Shown here: positions 42,908 through 51,011 of the stretch, one piece after another | How the letters are laid out: each line of letters opens with the position of its first letter | Numbering within the stretch: the first letter of the stretch is position 1 | Assembly (NCBI RefSeq): GCF_014642875.1 | Contig: NZ_BMJC01000001.1 | Span: forward strand, 415,335-479,334 | Direction: 5' to 3' | Source of the DNA: Puia dinghuensis | GTDB taxonomy: Bacteria; Bacteroidota; Bacteroidia; Chitinophagales; Chitinophagaceae | DNA: 64,000 nt | The notes under the pieces: model-generated | Databases searched by the model: none | What the model was told of the DNA's origin: nothing | Seen by the model: only the letters and a program-made list of their open reading frames with translations | Translations under genes and position numbers: made by a program

Positions 42908-43234
42908 AAACCGGCGCCGGAGATGGAGGACCGTGCATAAGGCCGGGGGCCAAAACGCACTGGCTTTCAATTTCCGGTGGGGTGCAAAGGTAAGGAAAAA
43001 AGCGGCTCATCCGCCGGAAATTCCTTTAACTTTTTTTTGGCATTTCATTAGAAAATTTTTGGCTTAAAAATTGCGTTAAGGAAGGCAACTTCAAATCTCA
43101 TCCGATCGTAAAAAACTTTACAGCCAGCAACCACTCCCAACCTTACCTTCTTCCTTCTCCCCCCGTAGTTTGAATCCGATGCACCCTGCGTTAAACCACA
43201 GCATTTACCTTTTTTGAACAAATTCTAAACTCGA
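42908..43234. other. Gap between tRNA-Pro and the DUF6089 gene
   Basis: This 327-base stretch holds a leftward -7 box for the tRNA (next entry) and AT-rich sequence before the gene at 43235. No open frame with family resemblance, no repeat and no clear rightward promoter were seen. Confidence 0.5.
42985..42992 (-). promoter_or_regulatory. -7 promoter box for tRNA-Pro
   Basis: CAAAGGTA reads TACCTTTG leftward, a perfect TAnnTTTG box. It implies a 5' leader of about 70 bases before the mature tRNA. No matching -33 element is visible. Confidence 0.45.
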
Positions 43235-44095
43235 ATGAAGAAGATCCTTCTGGTGGGGGTGTTATTCCCGCTATTTTCCTATGCCCAATGGAATGTGAAT
43301 CTATTTGGTGGCTTTTCCAATTACATCGGTGATCTGCAATCAAAAACCTACACAACTCAACAATCGAATGGCTCTTTCGGCGCCGGCCTCCAGTATGATT
43401 TGAACGGGCACATCTCCCTCCTTTCCAACCTGACTTACGGCCGCATCTCCGCGGCAGACGGTTATTCGCCAAAAGCCGATCTGCGGGCCCGCAACCTCAA
43501 CTTCGAGAGCGTGATCGACGAATGGAACCTGCTGGCCGAATACAATTTTTTCGACCTGCAGGAGCACCGGCTTACACCTTATGTGTTTGCCGGGTTAGCG
43601 GTCTTTCATTTCAATCCTTATGCATACGATACGACGGGCAAGAAAGTGTACCTCCGGCAGCTGAGCACGGAAGGGGAGGGGCTCGCCCAATATCCCGGCA
43701 GAAAGCCCTATGCCCTGACACAGCTGTCTATCCCCTTTGGCGGAGGCATCAAATTCCGCATATCCGACAGGGTAGTGCTGGCGTATGAGATCGGGTTCCG
43801 CAAGACGTTCACCGACTACCTGGATGATGTCAGCTCTACGTATGTCGACAGGGCTATACTGCTGGCGGCAAGGGGACCGGAGGCCGTCGAGATGGCCTAT
43901 CGCGGTAATGAATTAAAAGGCGGCGCAGGCTACCCGCCCGCGGGCACCGTACGGGGCAACCCCAAAGCCAAAGACTGGTATTATATGTCCGGGCTGCGGG
44001 TGACGATCGCCCTGAATTCCTCCAACGGGATGTCCGGGATGTCGATGCATCGCCACCACAAAGGGGTGATCGATTGCCCGAAGAAAGTATACTAA
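43235..44095 (+). CDS. DUF6089-type outer-membrane barrel protein
   Basis: A 286-residue secreted protein with signal peptide MKKILLVGVLFPLFSYA and strands typical of a small outer-membrane barrel: WNVNLFGGFSNYIGDL, SFGAGLQYDLNGHISLLSNLTYG, YVFAGLAVFHFNPYA, IPFGGGIKFRISDRVVLAYEIGFRKTFTDYLDDVS. The last block, with the FTDYLDDVS motif, is characteristic of DUF6089 proteins common in Bacteroidota. Role unknown; structural or transport functions are possible. It stands alone, 80 bases before the UbiD-family gene. Confidence 0.8.
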   Translation: MKKILLVGVLFPLFSYAQWNVNLFGGFSNYIGDLQSKTYTTQQSNGSFGAGLQYDLNGHISLLSNLTYGRISAADGYSPKADLRARNLNFESVIDEWNLLAEYNFFDLQEHRLTPYVFAGLAVFHFNPYAYDTTGKKVYLRQLSTEGEGLAQYPGRKPYALTQLSIPFGGGIKFRISDRVVLAYEIGFRKTFTDYLDDVSSTYVDRAILLAARGPEAVEMAYRGNELKGGAGYPPAGTVRGNPKAKDWYYMSGLRVTIALNSSNGMSGMSMHRHHKGVIDCPKKVY

Positions 44096-44139
44096 TTTAA
44101 TATCCAAGGCAGTGCAGGCGGCTGGCGGCGAAGAACCGT

Positions 44140-44171
44140 TTTGGCGGAGCTTGGTTTGTGTTTTACTTTTG
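44140..44171 (+). promoter_or_regulatory. Canonical Bacteroidota promoter of the UbiD-family gene
   Basis: TTTG at 44140-44143 and TACTTTTG at 44164-44171 are exactly 20 bases apart, a full consensus match. The ATG at 44176 is only 4 bases after the -7 box, so the transcript should begin at or within the start codon. Confidence 0.65.
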
Positions 44172-44175
44172 CTGC

Positions 44176-46104
44176 ATGGCATACAAAAACCAGGAGACCT
44201 TCATCCAGGCATTGGAAAAGGCGGGTGAGTTGGTGCGTATCCGCAGCTTCGTGGACCCAAGACTCGAGATCGCCGAGATCACAGACCGGATCAGCAAAAG
44301 CGGTAATGGCGGAAAGGCGCTTTTATTCGAGAATACCGGCACGGATTTCCCGGTATTGATGAATGCTTATGGCAGCGAACGACGGATGTGCATGGCCCTT
44401 GGTGTCGAACATCTCGACGACGTCACCCGGGAGATAGAACAATTGTTCAGGATGCTCTCCGGCCCCAAGGAAGGTCTGCTGGATAAGTTGAAGCTGCTTC
44501 CCAAACTGGGGCAATTTGCGAGCTGGATGCCGGGCATAAAGAGCGGCAGGGGAGAGTGCCAGGAAGTGGTAATGCCGAACCCCGATATCGGCAAGCTACC
44601 CGTAATTACCTGTTGGCCTAAGGATGGCGGCCCCTTTGTCACCCTACCCATTATCCATACCAAGGACCCCAATAGCGGCACGCGCAACGTGGGGATGTAC
44701 AGGATGCAGGTGTTTGGCCCGACCCTGACGGGGATGCATTGGCATAAGCATAAGGTAAGCGCCCGGCATTTTGCCGAATATAAGAAGACGGGCCGGAAGA
44801 TGCCCGTAGCGGTGGCCCTGGGCGGAGACCCGGTGTATGCTTACAGCGCCACGGCACCCCTGCCGGAGAATGTCGACGAATACATGTTGGCCGGGTTTCT
44901 CCGCAAGAAGAAGGTCGAACTGGTAAAATGTCTTACCCAGCCGGAGATCGAGGTTCCGGCCGACGCCGACTTTGTCATCGAAGGATATGTCGATCCCACC
45001 GAGGACCCCATCTGGGAGGGGCCTTTTGGCGATCATACCGGCTATTACTCGCTCCCCGACTGGTATCCCCGTTTTCATATCACGGCCATCACGCATCGGA
45101 AGAACCCGGTGTATCCCGCTACCATTGTGGGCATCCCGCCGCAGGAAGATGCCTGGCTGGGCAAGGCGACGGAAAGGATATTCCTGGCGCCGATAAAAAT
45201 GACCCTTGTCCCCGAGATCGTAGATATGGATATGCCCGTCGAAGGGGTCTTCCATAACCTGGTGATCGCCCAGATAAAGAAAGAATATGCCGGGCAGGGC
45301 CAAAAGGTGATGAATGCGATGTGGGGTGCGGGGCAGATGATGTTCAACAAGATACTGGTGATCGCCGACGAACATACAGCCATCCAGGATTATGAGCGGC
45401 TGGCCCGTGATGTCTTCCGCAACCTGAACCCGGCGACGGATATCTATTTCTCCCAGGGCCCCATGGATGTGCTCGATCATAGCTGTAGCAAGCTCGGATT
45501 CGGAGGTAAGATGTGTATCGATGGCACGACAAAGTCGGAAGAGGAAACGGATAGCGAAAATTACCAGCTGCAGGCCGTGGCCTATGAAGGACTGACGGAA
45601 GAAGGACTGCGCAGTCACCGGCCGGAGATCACCAGGGTCAATACCGTGCTGCTGCGGCAACAGATGCCCTGTCTCATAGTGGCGGTGAAAAAAGAACGAC
45701 CCGGCCAGGTCCGCGAACTGCATGAAGCCTTGTGCGCCCTTCCTGAGATGGAAGGCATTAAACTCATTCTTTATGTTGAACATACCGTCGACGCCACCGA
45801 TCTGCCGGTAGCCCTCTGGCGATTCTGTAACAACCTCGACCCCCGGCGGGATCATATCCTCACCGAACGGACATCAGGCATCGATGCGCGTAAAAAATTT
45901 GCCTGTCTGGGGCTTGACGGTACGCGCAAGACAAAAGAATTGGATAATTTTCAGCGGGATTGGCCCAATATCATCGTTGCAGACGATGCGACGATCCAAT
46001 CCGTGGACGCCAAATGGAAGGACCTGGGGCTCGGGGCTTTCCTGCCGTCCCCTTCACTAAAATTCAAAGACCAGTTATACGGCGAGGAGGCCGTGGTTTC
46101 ATGA
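44176..46104 (+). CDS. UbiD-family decarboxylase (menaquinone-biosynthesis type)
   Basis: A 642-residue prenylated-FMN-dependent decarboxylase. Typical blocks: GGKALLFENTGTDFPVLMN, GRGECQEVVMPNPDIGKLPVI, GMHWHKHKVSARHFAEYKKTGRKMPVAVALGGDP (shown in parts), and the acid-rich FVIEGYVDPTEDPIWEGPFGDHTGYYS core carrying the catalytic Glu residues. Bacteroidota homologues are usually annotated as menaquinone biosynthesis decarboxylase; the exact substrate is not certain. The frame opens to 44158, but that would start inside the promoter, so the ATG at 44176 is used. The next gene overlaps by 4 bases (ATGA). Confidence 0.9.
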   Translation: MAYKNQETFIQALEKAGELVRIRSFVDPRLEIAEITDRISKSGNGGKALLFENTGTDFPVLMNAYGSERRMCMALGVEHLDDVTREIEQLFRMLSGPKEGLLDKLKLLPKLGQFASWMPGIKSGRGECQEVVMPNPDIGKLPVITCWPKDGGPFVTLPIIHTKDPNSGTRNVGMYRMQVFGPTLTGMHWHKHKVSARHFAEYKKTGRKMPVAVALGGDPVYAYSATAPLPENVDEYMLAGFLRKKKVELVKCLTQPEIEVPADADFVIEGYVDPTEDPIWEGPFGDHTGYYSLPDWYPRFHITAITHRKNPVYPATIVGIPPQEDAWLGKATERIFLAPIKMTLVPEIVDMDMPVEGVFHNLVIAQIKKEYAGQGQKVMNAMWGAGQMMFNKILVIADEHTAIQDYERLARDVFRNLNPATDIYFSQGPMDVLDHSCSKLGFGGKMCIDGTTKSEEETDSENYQLQAVAYEGLTEEGLRSHRPEITRVNTVLLRQQMPCLIVAVKKERPGQVRELHEALCALPEMEGIKLILYVEHTVDATDLPVALWRFCNNLDPRRDHILTERTSGIDARKKFACLGLDGTRKTKELDNFQRDWPNIIVADDATIQSVDAKWKDLGLGAFLPSPSLKFKDQLYGEEAVVS

Positions 46105-46961
46105 GAAAGACACTTTTACTCGCGGCAGGGATACTGACAGCGTCCCTGGCCTTTTCGCAGACACCCCACACCCTGCTTTGGCGCATCTCGGGGAAGAACA
46201 TGTCCCGTCCTTCCTACCTGTTCGGCACGATGCATGTCCTCTGCTCCAAGGATGCCGCGTTGAGCGATAGCCTGAAGGCGGCGATCGCGGGTTGTGACGA
46301 GCTTTATTTTGAGATCAACCTGAGCGATATGGCGGGGATGCTCAATTCCATGAAGTATATGCGGATGAATGACAATCAGAAGCTGTCCGACCTGCTGAAG
46401 CCCGATGAATATGCCCGGGTAAAAGATTATTTTGCCCGGCATGCCTCCATGCTTCCCTTTAGCCTGCTCGAACGGTTCAAACCCATGCTCATCAGCGGGC
46501 TTGTCGAAGAACAGGCCCTGGATTGCGAGACGACAGATGGGATGGAACTGATGATCATGAAGGAGGCCAGACACAGCAAACCGATAAACGGCCTGGAGAC
46601 GGCGGAATTCCAGGCGGGGCTTTTCGACAGCATCCCGTATGAAACACAGGCGAAAGAGCTGGTCAACTACATCGACAGCAGCGAAGAAAATAAACAGATG
46701 ACGCGGCAACTGGTAGACCTCTATAATCACCAGGACCTGGATGGCATCGACGAGCTGAGCCGTAAAGAAGAGGGTGGGATGACGGGTTATATGGACCTCC
46801 TGCTCTATGGCCGCAACCGTAAATGGGCAAAAAACCTGGACGGGCTATTGGGGAAAAAATCGCTGTTAGTAGCGGTGGGGGCCGCACACCTACCGGGCTC
46901 CACCGGAGTCATCGAGCTGCTGCGCAAGGAAGGATATACGGTAGAGCCGGTGAAAAATTAG
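46101..46961 (+). CDS. TraB/GumN-family secreted protein
   Basis: A 286-residue protein with signal peptide MRKTLLLAAGILTASLAFS. The TraB/GumN fold is recognised by TLLWRISGKNMSRPSYLFGTMHVLC at the start (GTMH being the conserved motif), AIAGCDELYFEINL, and the ending GKKSLLVAVGAAHLPGSTGVIELLRKEGYTV with its GAAHL motif. The two His and nearby Glu suggest a metal-dependent hydrolase, and TIKI-type members are proteases, but activity here is unknown. Its start overlaps the UbiD stop by 4 bases, so the two are coupled. Confidence 0.88.
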   Translation: MRKTLLLAAGILTASLAFSQTPHTLLWRISGKNMSRPSYLFGTMHVLCSKDAALSDSLKAAIAGCDELYFEINLSDMAGMLNSMKYMRMNDNQKLSDLLKPDEYARVKDYFARHASMLPFSLLERFKPMLISGLVEEQALDCETTDGMELMIMKEARHSKPINGLETAEFQAGLFDSIPYETQAKELVNYIDSSEENKQMTRQLVDLYNHQDLDGIDELSRKEEGGMTGYMDLLLYGRNRKWAKNLDGLLGKKSLLVAVGAAHLPGSTGVIELLRKEGYTVEPVKN

Positions 46962-46991
46962 AGATGAATGGGCTTACCATCCATTCATCTC
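46961..46991. terminator. Bidirectional terminator between the TraB gene and ndk
   Basis: GAGATGAATGG (46961-46971) and CCATTCATCTC (46981-46991) form a perfect 11-bp stem with a 9-base loop. Leftward the stem is followed by TAATTTTT, rightward by a weaker CGTGATTATGTTTTT. It starts on the last base of the TraB stop codon and serves both convergent genes. Confidence 0.7.
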
Positions 46992-47004
46992 CGTGATTAT
47001 GTTT

Positions 47005-47421
47005 TTATATCTGCTCGAATGCGTTGAAGAAGAAGCTTCCTTCGATGGCTGCATTCTCGTCGCTGTCGCTTCCATGAATGGCGTTTTCCCCTACTGAAGC
47101 AGCATACAGCTTACGGATGGTTCCTTCGTCGGCCTTGGCAGGATCGGTAGCGCCGATGAGCTTACGAAAATCGGCTACGGCATTGTCCTTTTCCAGGATG
47201 GCGGCGACGATGGGGCCGCTGCTCATGAAGTCGACCAATTCCCCGTAGAAAGGTCTTGCTTTGTGAACGGCATAGAATTCGCCGGCCTTTTCTTTGGACA
47301 GGCGAGTCAGTTTCATAGCTGCGATGCGAAAGCCACTTTTAAGGATCTTGTCGATGATGGCGCCGGAATGCCCTTTTTCAAAAGCGTCCGGTTTGATCAT
47401 GGTAAAGGTTCTGTTGCTCAT
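47005..47421 (-). CDS. ndk: Nucleoside-diphosphate kinase
   Basis: A 138-residue NDK that balances nucleoside triphosphate pools through a phosphohistidine. [20 protein letters not shown] is the usual start, [22 protein letters not shown] the middle, and the active-site His lies in [13 protein letters not shown]. Bacteroidota NDKs often carry the FFFNAFEQI type of ending seen here. Length is normal. It is leftward and ends next to the bidirectional hairpin at 46961-46991; the divergent NrnA-like gene starts 132 bases away. Confidence 0.97.
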   Translation of the reverse strand: MSNRTFTMIKPDAFEKGHSGAIIDKILKSGFRIAAMKLTRLSKEKAGEFYAVHKARPFYGELVDFMSSGPIVAAILEKDNAVADFRKLIGATDPAKADEGTIRKLYAASVGENAIHGSDSDENAAIEGSFFFNAFEQI

Positions 47422-47502
47422 ATGTTCCTCTCAATTATTTGCGGCGCAAGATAGATAATGTTTCGGGTTTTTAGGGCCAAAAGTTGCCTCCATAAGCAAA
47501 AG

Positions 47503-47533
47503 TTGGTATTTGGCATAGAAATGTGCACCTTTG
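47503..47533 (+). promoter_or_regulatory. Promoter for the NrnA-FKBP operon
   Basis: TTG at 47503-47505 and CACCTTTG at 47526-47533 are 20 bases apart; one mismatch to TAnnTTTG. The predicted start near 47537 gives a leader of about 17 bases before the ATG at 47554. Confidence 0.45.
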
Positions 47534-47553
47534 CAACCATTTTGGAAGGACGG

Positions 47554-48558
47554 ATGAAACCAATTGCAGAAATATACCCCTTATTGTCACGACCCCGCCG
47601 GGTAGTGATCATCATGCACCAGAAACCCGATGCGGATGCAATGGGTTCCTCCCTGGGTCTTTCCCTTTTCCTCCGGAAGCTGGGCCACCAGACGACCGTC
47701 ATTTCCCCGACCAATTGGGCTGAATGGCTGAAATGGATGCCCGACTGCGCCGGGGTCATCGACTACGAATTCTCCACGGAGAAAGCCAATGCCGTACTCG
47801 ACCAGGCGGAATGGATCTTTTGCCTGGATTTCAACACGCTTACCCGGACGCGTCACATGGCGCCACGGCTACGGAAGCTGCCGGTGGAGAAGGTGCTGAT
47901 CGACCATCACCAGCAGCCGGATTCCATCTTTGCCTATGGCATCAGCGATACGGAAAAGAGTTCGACCAGTGAAATGGTATATGACCTCATCGTCGAGTCG
48001 GGGCATGCCGGCAAGATAGATATCGACATCGCCACCTGTCTTTATGCAGGGGTGATGACGGATACCGGTTCGTTCCGCTTTCCGGCGGCCTCGCCGGCCG
48101 TTCACCGGATGGTAGCCGCCCTGGAGGATACCGGGATGAACCACACGAAGGTGTTCGAAAATCTGTATGACAATTTCCTGGAGAACCGGCTTCGTTTTAT
48201 GGGCTTTGTCCTGCAAAACCGGATGGAGATATTCTATGAGTACAATGCGGCATTGATCGCTGTCCCCTGGAAGGACCTTGTCCGGTATGAGATAAAGACC
48301 GGTGATACGGAAGGGCTGGTAAACTATCCCCTGTCCATTCAGGGAATCAAACTGGCGGCGCTGATCATTGACCGGGACGAGGAAATAAAATGTTCTTTCC
48401 GGAGCAAAGGAGATTTCGACGTCAACACCTTTGCGCGCACTTATTTCGAAGGCGGCGGGCATTTCAACGCCGCCGGGGGCCGAAGCGCCGATACCCTGGA
48501 GGTGACGGTGGAACGATTCTTGAAAGCTTTAATTGAGAATTCTTCACAATTACAATAA
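47554..48558 (+). CDS. DHH/DHHA1 phosphoesterase, NrnA-like
   Basis: A 334-residue DHH-family phosphoesterase. Metal ligands are in IIMHQKPDADAMGSSLGL, in CLDFNTLTR and in the VLIDHHQQPD motif; the C-terminal DHHA1 domain has FRSKGDFDVNTFA and GGGHFNAAGG. NrnA-type enzymes degrade very short RNA oligonucleotides and dephosphorylate pAp; cyclic-dinucleotide cleavage is an alternative for relatives. The upstream extension to 47458 covers the promoter, so the ATG at 47554 is the start. The FKBP gene follows after 11 bases. Confidence 0.9.
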   Translation: MKPIAEIYPLLSRPRRVVIIMHQKPDADAMGSSLGLSLFLRKLGHQTTVISPTNWAEWLKWMPDCAGVIDYEFSTEKANAVLDQAEWIFCLDFNTLTRTRHMAPRLRKLPVEKVLIDHHQQPDSIFAYGISDTEKSSTSEMVYDLIVESGHAGKIDIDIATCLYAGVMTDTGSFRFPAASPAVHRMVAALEDTGMNHTKVFENLYDNFLENRLRFMGFVLQNRMEIFYEYNAALIAVPWKDLVRYEIKTGDTEGLVNYPLSIQGIKLAALIIDRDEEIKCSFRSKGDFDVNTFARTYFEGGGHFNAAGGRSADTLEVTVERFLKALIENSSQLQ

Positions 48559-48569
48559 TTTTTATACGA

Positions 48570-49526
48570 ATGAAAATCATCCTCCCTAAGTTTTGGATTG
48601 TCAGCCTGGTGCTGCTGGGGGCAGTTTCCTGCACAAACTCAGAATTCAAGAAGACCAAGAGCGGCCTTCTTTATAAAATCTATTCCGATGGGAAAGGCGA
48701 AGTAGCCAAGAAAGGAGAGTTTTTGAAACTCCAGATCGTACAGAAGCTTCGGGACTCTGTCCTCTTTACTACTGTTGGCACTATGCCGATATACCTGCCG
48801 GTGGACAGCCCCCGCCCGGTATATAGCCCTGTCGAGATCTTCTCGTATCTGCGTAAAGGGGATAGCGCAGTGGCCGTGATGGCGGTAGACACCCTGATGC
48901 GCAAGTCGGGTGGTCAATTGCCCCCCTTCCTTAAAAAGAAGGATAAGATTACGTTTACTTTCAAGGTACTGGACCTCTTTGCCAGCGAAGACCTGACCAA
49001 CAAGGACAAGGGGGCGGAAGCCGACAAACAAAAAGACCGTGAGATAAAGGCTGTAGAAGGCTATCTGAGCGCCAACCATATCCAGGCACAGAAGACGGAT
49101 AAGGGAACCTATTATGTCATCCAGACTCCCGGCGATGGCCCCCAGGTTGATTCGGGCAAACAGGTATCCGTCCGTTATACCGGGAAGCTGATGCCTTCGG
49201 GCAAGGTCTTTGACGGGAACATGACGGGTCCCGGTAACAAACCCTACGACCTGGTCATCGGCCAGGGTGGCGTTATCCCCGGCTGGGACGATGGGCTGCG
49301 GAAGTTCAAGAAGGGTGGAAAGGGAACCCTGTATATCCCTGCTTTTCTCGCCTATGACCAGCAGATGGGTCCGGGCCGGACGACCTTTGAAAACCTGATG
49401 TTCGATGTAGAGATCGTCGATGTGAAGGATGCTCCGAAGCAGCCCGCAGGGATGCCCGGGATGCCGCCTCAGATGGACATGCCACAGCAGCAACCAAGGC
49501 AAGCGCAGCCACAACAACACAAATAA
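48570..49526 (+). CDS. FKBP-type peptidyl-prolyl isomerase lipoprotein
   Basis: A 318-residue lipoprotein (lipobox AVSC, Cys at about 21). Two related regions are visible: an N-terminal FKBP-like domain (about 28-135) lacking most active-site residues, and a canonical C-terminal FKBP domain (about 180-285: VSVRYTGKLMPSGKVFDGN, VIGQGGVIPGWDDGLRKFKKGGKGTLYIP). A Met/Pro/Gln-rich tail ends the protein. It should assist protein folding in the periplasm or at the outer membrane. Cotranscribed with the NrnA-like gene. Confidence 0.9.
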   Translation: MKIILPKFWIVSLVLLGAVSCTNSEFKKTKSGLLYKIYSDGKGEVAKKGEFLKLQIVQKLRDSVLFTTVGTMPIYLPVDSPRPVYSPVEIFSYLRKGDSAVAVMAVDTLMRKSGGQLPPFLKKKDKITFTFKVLDLFASEDLTNKDKGAEADKQKDREIKAVEGYLSANHIQAQKTDKGTYYVIQTPGDGPQVDSGKQVSVRYTGKLMPSGKVFDGNMTGPGNKPYDLVIGQGGVIPGWDDGLRKFKKGGKGTLYIPAFLAYDQQMGPGRTTFENLMFDVEIVDVKDAPKQPAGMPGMPPQMDMPQQQPRQAQPQQHK

Positions 49527-49540
49527 AATTCTACTGAGAG

Positions 49541-49567
49541 AGAGGCCCGACGGCCTCTTTCTTATTT
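49541..49567 (+). terminator. Intrinsic terminator after the FKBP gene
   Basis: AGAGGCC (49541-49547) pairs with GGCCTCT (49552-49558) around CGAC, followed by TTCTTATTTT. The T tract runs into the end of the convergent folP gene. Confidence 0.7.
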
Positions 49568-50386
49568 TAGGGCCTCTAGCAGCAAGATCGCTTCCCTTGC
49601 TTCTTTTACATCATGAACGCGCAGGATGTCCGCGCCGTTGAGCAGGCCGATGGTGTGTAGTACTGTCGTCCCATTGAGCGCTTCCTCGGGGGTGATACCC
49701 AGGGTGCGGTAGATGGTGGATTTGCGGGAGACGCCCAGCAGGATGGGTTTCCCGGTGATGCGAAAAACGGAAAGGTGGCGTAGCAGCCGGAAATTATGAG
49801 TGGCGGTTTTGGCGAACCCGAATCCCGGGTCGAGGATGACATCATGGATGCCTGCCCGGCGGCAGTCCTCCATCCGGCGGATAAAGAAATCCAGCACTTC
49901 CCTTACCACGTCCTCGTATACGGCTTCGTTGTTCATTGTAGCAGGTGTCCCCTTCATGTGCATGCAGATGTAGGGAACCCGAAGGCTTCCTACGGTAGCC
50001 AGCATTTCGGGATCGAGCGTCCCGCCGCTGATGTCGTTGACCATCGAGGCGCCTGCGGCCACGGCTTCGCGCGCGACGCGGGAAAACCAGGTATCTACCG
50101 AGAGGGGGACATCCGGCCACTCACGGTGCAGCAACTGGATGGCGCCGACCACGCGACGCAGCTCTTCTTCTTCACCCAGCTGTTCGGCATGGGGACGGGT
50201 GCTCTGGCCGCCGATGTCGAGGATGTCGGCGCCTTCGCATATCATCTTATCCGCCTGTTGTATCAAATGGGTATCGTCTGCTACCCGGCTGCCCGAATAG
50301 AAGGAATCGGGCGTTCGGTTGAGGATACCCATTACAAGGGGGCGGTTGGCCGTCAATAACCGGCCTTTTCCATTCAAAGTGAACAT
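49562..50386 (-). CDS. folP: Dihydropteroate synthase
   Basis: A 274-residue folate-pathway TIM barrel that joins p-aminobenzoate to the pterin pyrophosphate. Diagnostic blocks: VMGILNRTPDSFYSGSR, GADILDIGGQSTRPHAE, PLSVDTWFSRVAREAVAAGASMVNDISGG (in parts), YICMHMKGTPATMN and ILDPGFGFAKT. These match the pterin- and PABA-binding loops of FolP. The frame reaches 50431 through alternative codons, but the ATG at 50386 fits the family start. Divergent from the DUF1599 gene with only 25 bases between start codons. Confidence 0.96.
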   Translation of the reverse strand: MFTLNGKGRLLTANRPLVMGILNRTPDSFYSGSRVADDTHLIQQADKMICEGADILDIGGQSTRPHAEQLGEEEELRRVVGAIQLLHREWPDVPLSVDTWFSRVAREAVAAGASMVNDISGGTLDPEMLATVGSLRVPYICMHMKGTPATMNNEAVYEDVVREVLDFFIRRMEDCRRAGIHDVILDPGFGFAKTATHNFRLLRHLSVFRITGKPILLGVSRKSTIYRTLGITPEEALNGTTVLHTIGLLNGADILRVHDVKEAREAILLLEALK

Positions 50387-50411
50387 ATTTTGGCTATAAT
50401 TGCATGAAATT

Positions 50412-50981
50412 ATGGAGAAATCAGCCGTCATGAGCCGAACGAATGAACAATATGATGCAGCAGCACAGGCATGCCGAAGTATTTTTATACAGAAGACCCG
50501 CGATTATGGCACATCCTGGAGGGTATTACGGACGATATCCATTGCCGACCAGCTGTATATCAAAGCCCGGCGGATCAGAACCCTCCAGGAGACAACTATA
50601 CAGAAGGTGGGGGAGGACAAGGCCGGGGAATTCCGGGCGATGGTGAACTATGGCATCATCGGCCTTATCCAGCTATCACTGGGTGCGGAAGCGGCGGAAG
50701 AACTTTCCGTGACCGAAGCCGGAGAACGTTATGACGGGAAGATGGCCCTGGCGCGAGCGACGATGATCGCCAAGAACCACGACTATGGCGAAGCATGGCG
50801 GGATATGAGCCAGGAAAGTTTTACCGACCTGATCCTGATGAAGCTGCTGCGTATCCGGCAGATCATTGCCAATGATGGCAAGACGCTGGTAAGTGAAGGC
50901 ATCGATTCCAACTTTATCGATATCATCAACTATTCCCTGTTCGCCCTGATTCTGATCGCAGAGGGCAGGCATAGTGCCTGA
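50412..50981 (+). CDS. Tandem DUF1599 protein (nucleotide-modification-associated domain 1)
   Basis: A 189-residue all-helical protein with two copies of one domain. Copy one has K28-T-R-D31-Y-G-x2-W36-R; copy two has K121-N-H-D124-Y-G-x2-W129-R. Each is followed by a helix with LRIRxxxQ-type residues and an Asn-Tyr pair (MVNYGIIGLIQL, IINYSLFALIL). DUF1599 is thought to relate to MazG-like nucleotide pyrophosphohydrolases, but no activity is proven to my knowledge. The start at 50412 is the first ATG; an upstream TTG at 50400 overlaps a promoter-like TATAATTG. Divergent from folP, so a link to nucleotide or folate metabolism is possible. Confidence 0.85.
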   Translation: MEKSAVMSRTNEQYDAAAQACRSIFIQKTRDYGTSWRVLRTISIADQLYIKARRIRTLQETTIQKVGEDKAGEFRAMVNYGIIGLIQLSLGAEAAEELSVTEAGERYDGKMALARATMIAKNHDYGEAWRDMSQESFTDLILMKLLRIRQIIANDGKTLVSEGIDSNFIDIINYSLFALILIAEGRHSA

Positions 50982-51011
50982 ACCGCATTCGCGCATAAAA
51001 TTGTTATTCTA

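Noticed and set aside
42773-42970. Leftward 65-codon protein gene
   Set aside because: The region is the tRNA-Pro gene and its terminator.
44644-45855. Leftward open frame of 403 codons
   Set aside because: Antisense to the UbiD-family gene, which has diagnostic motifs throughout.
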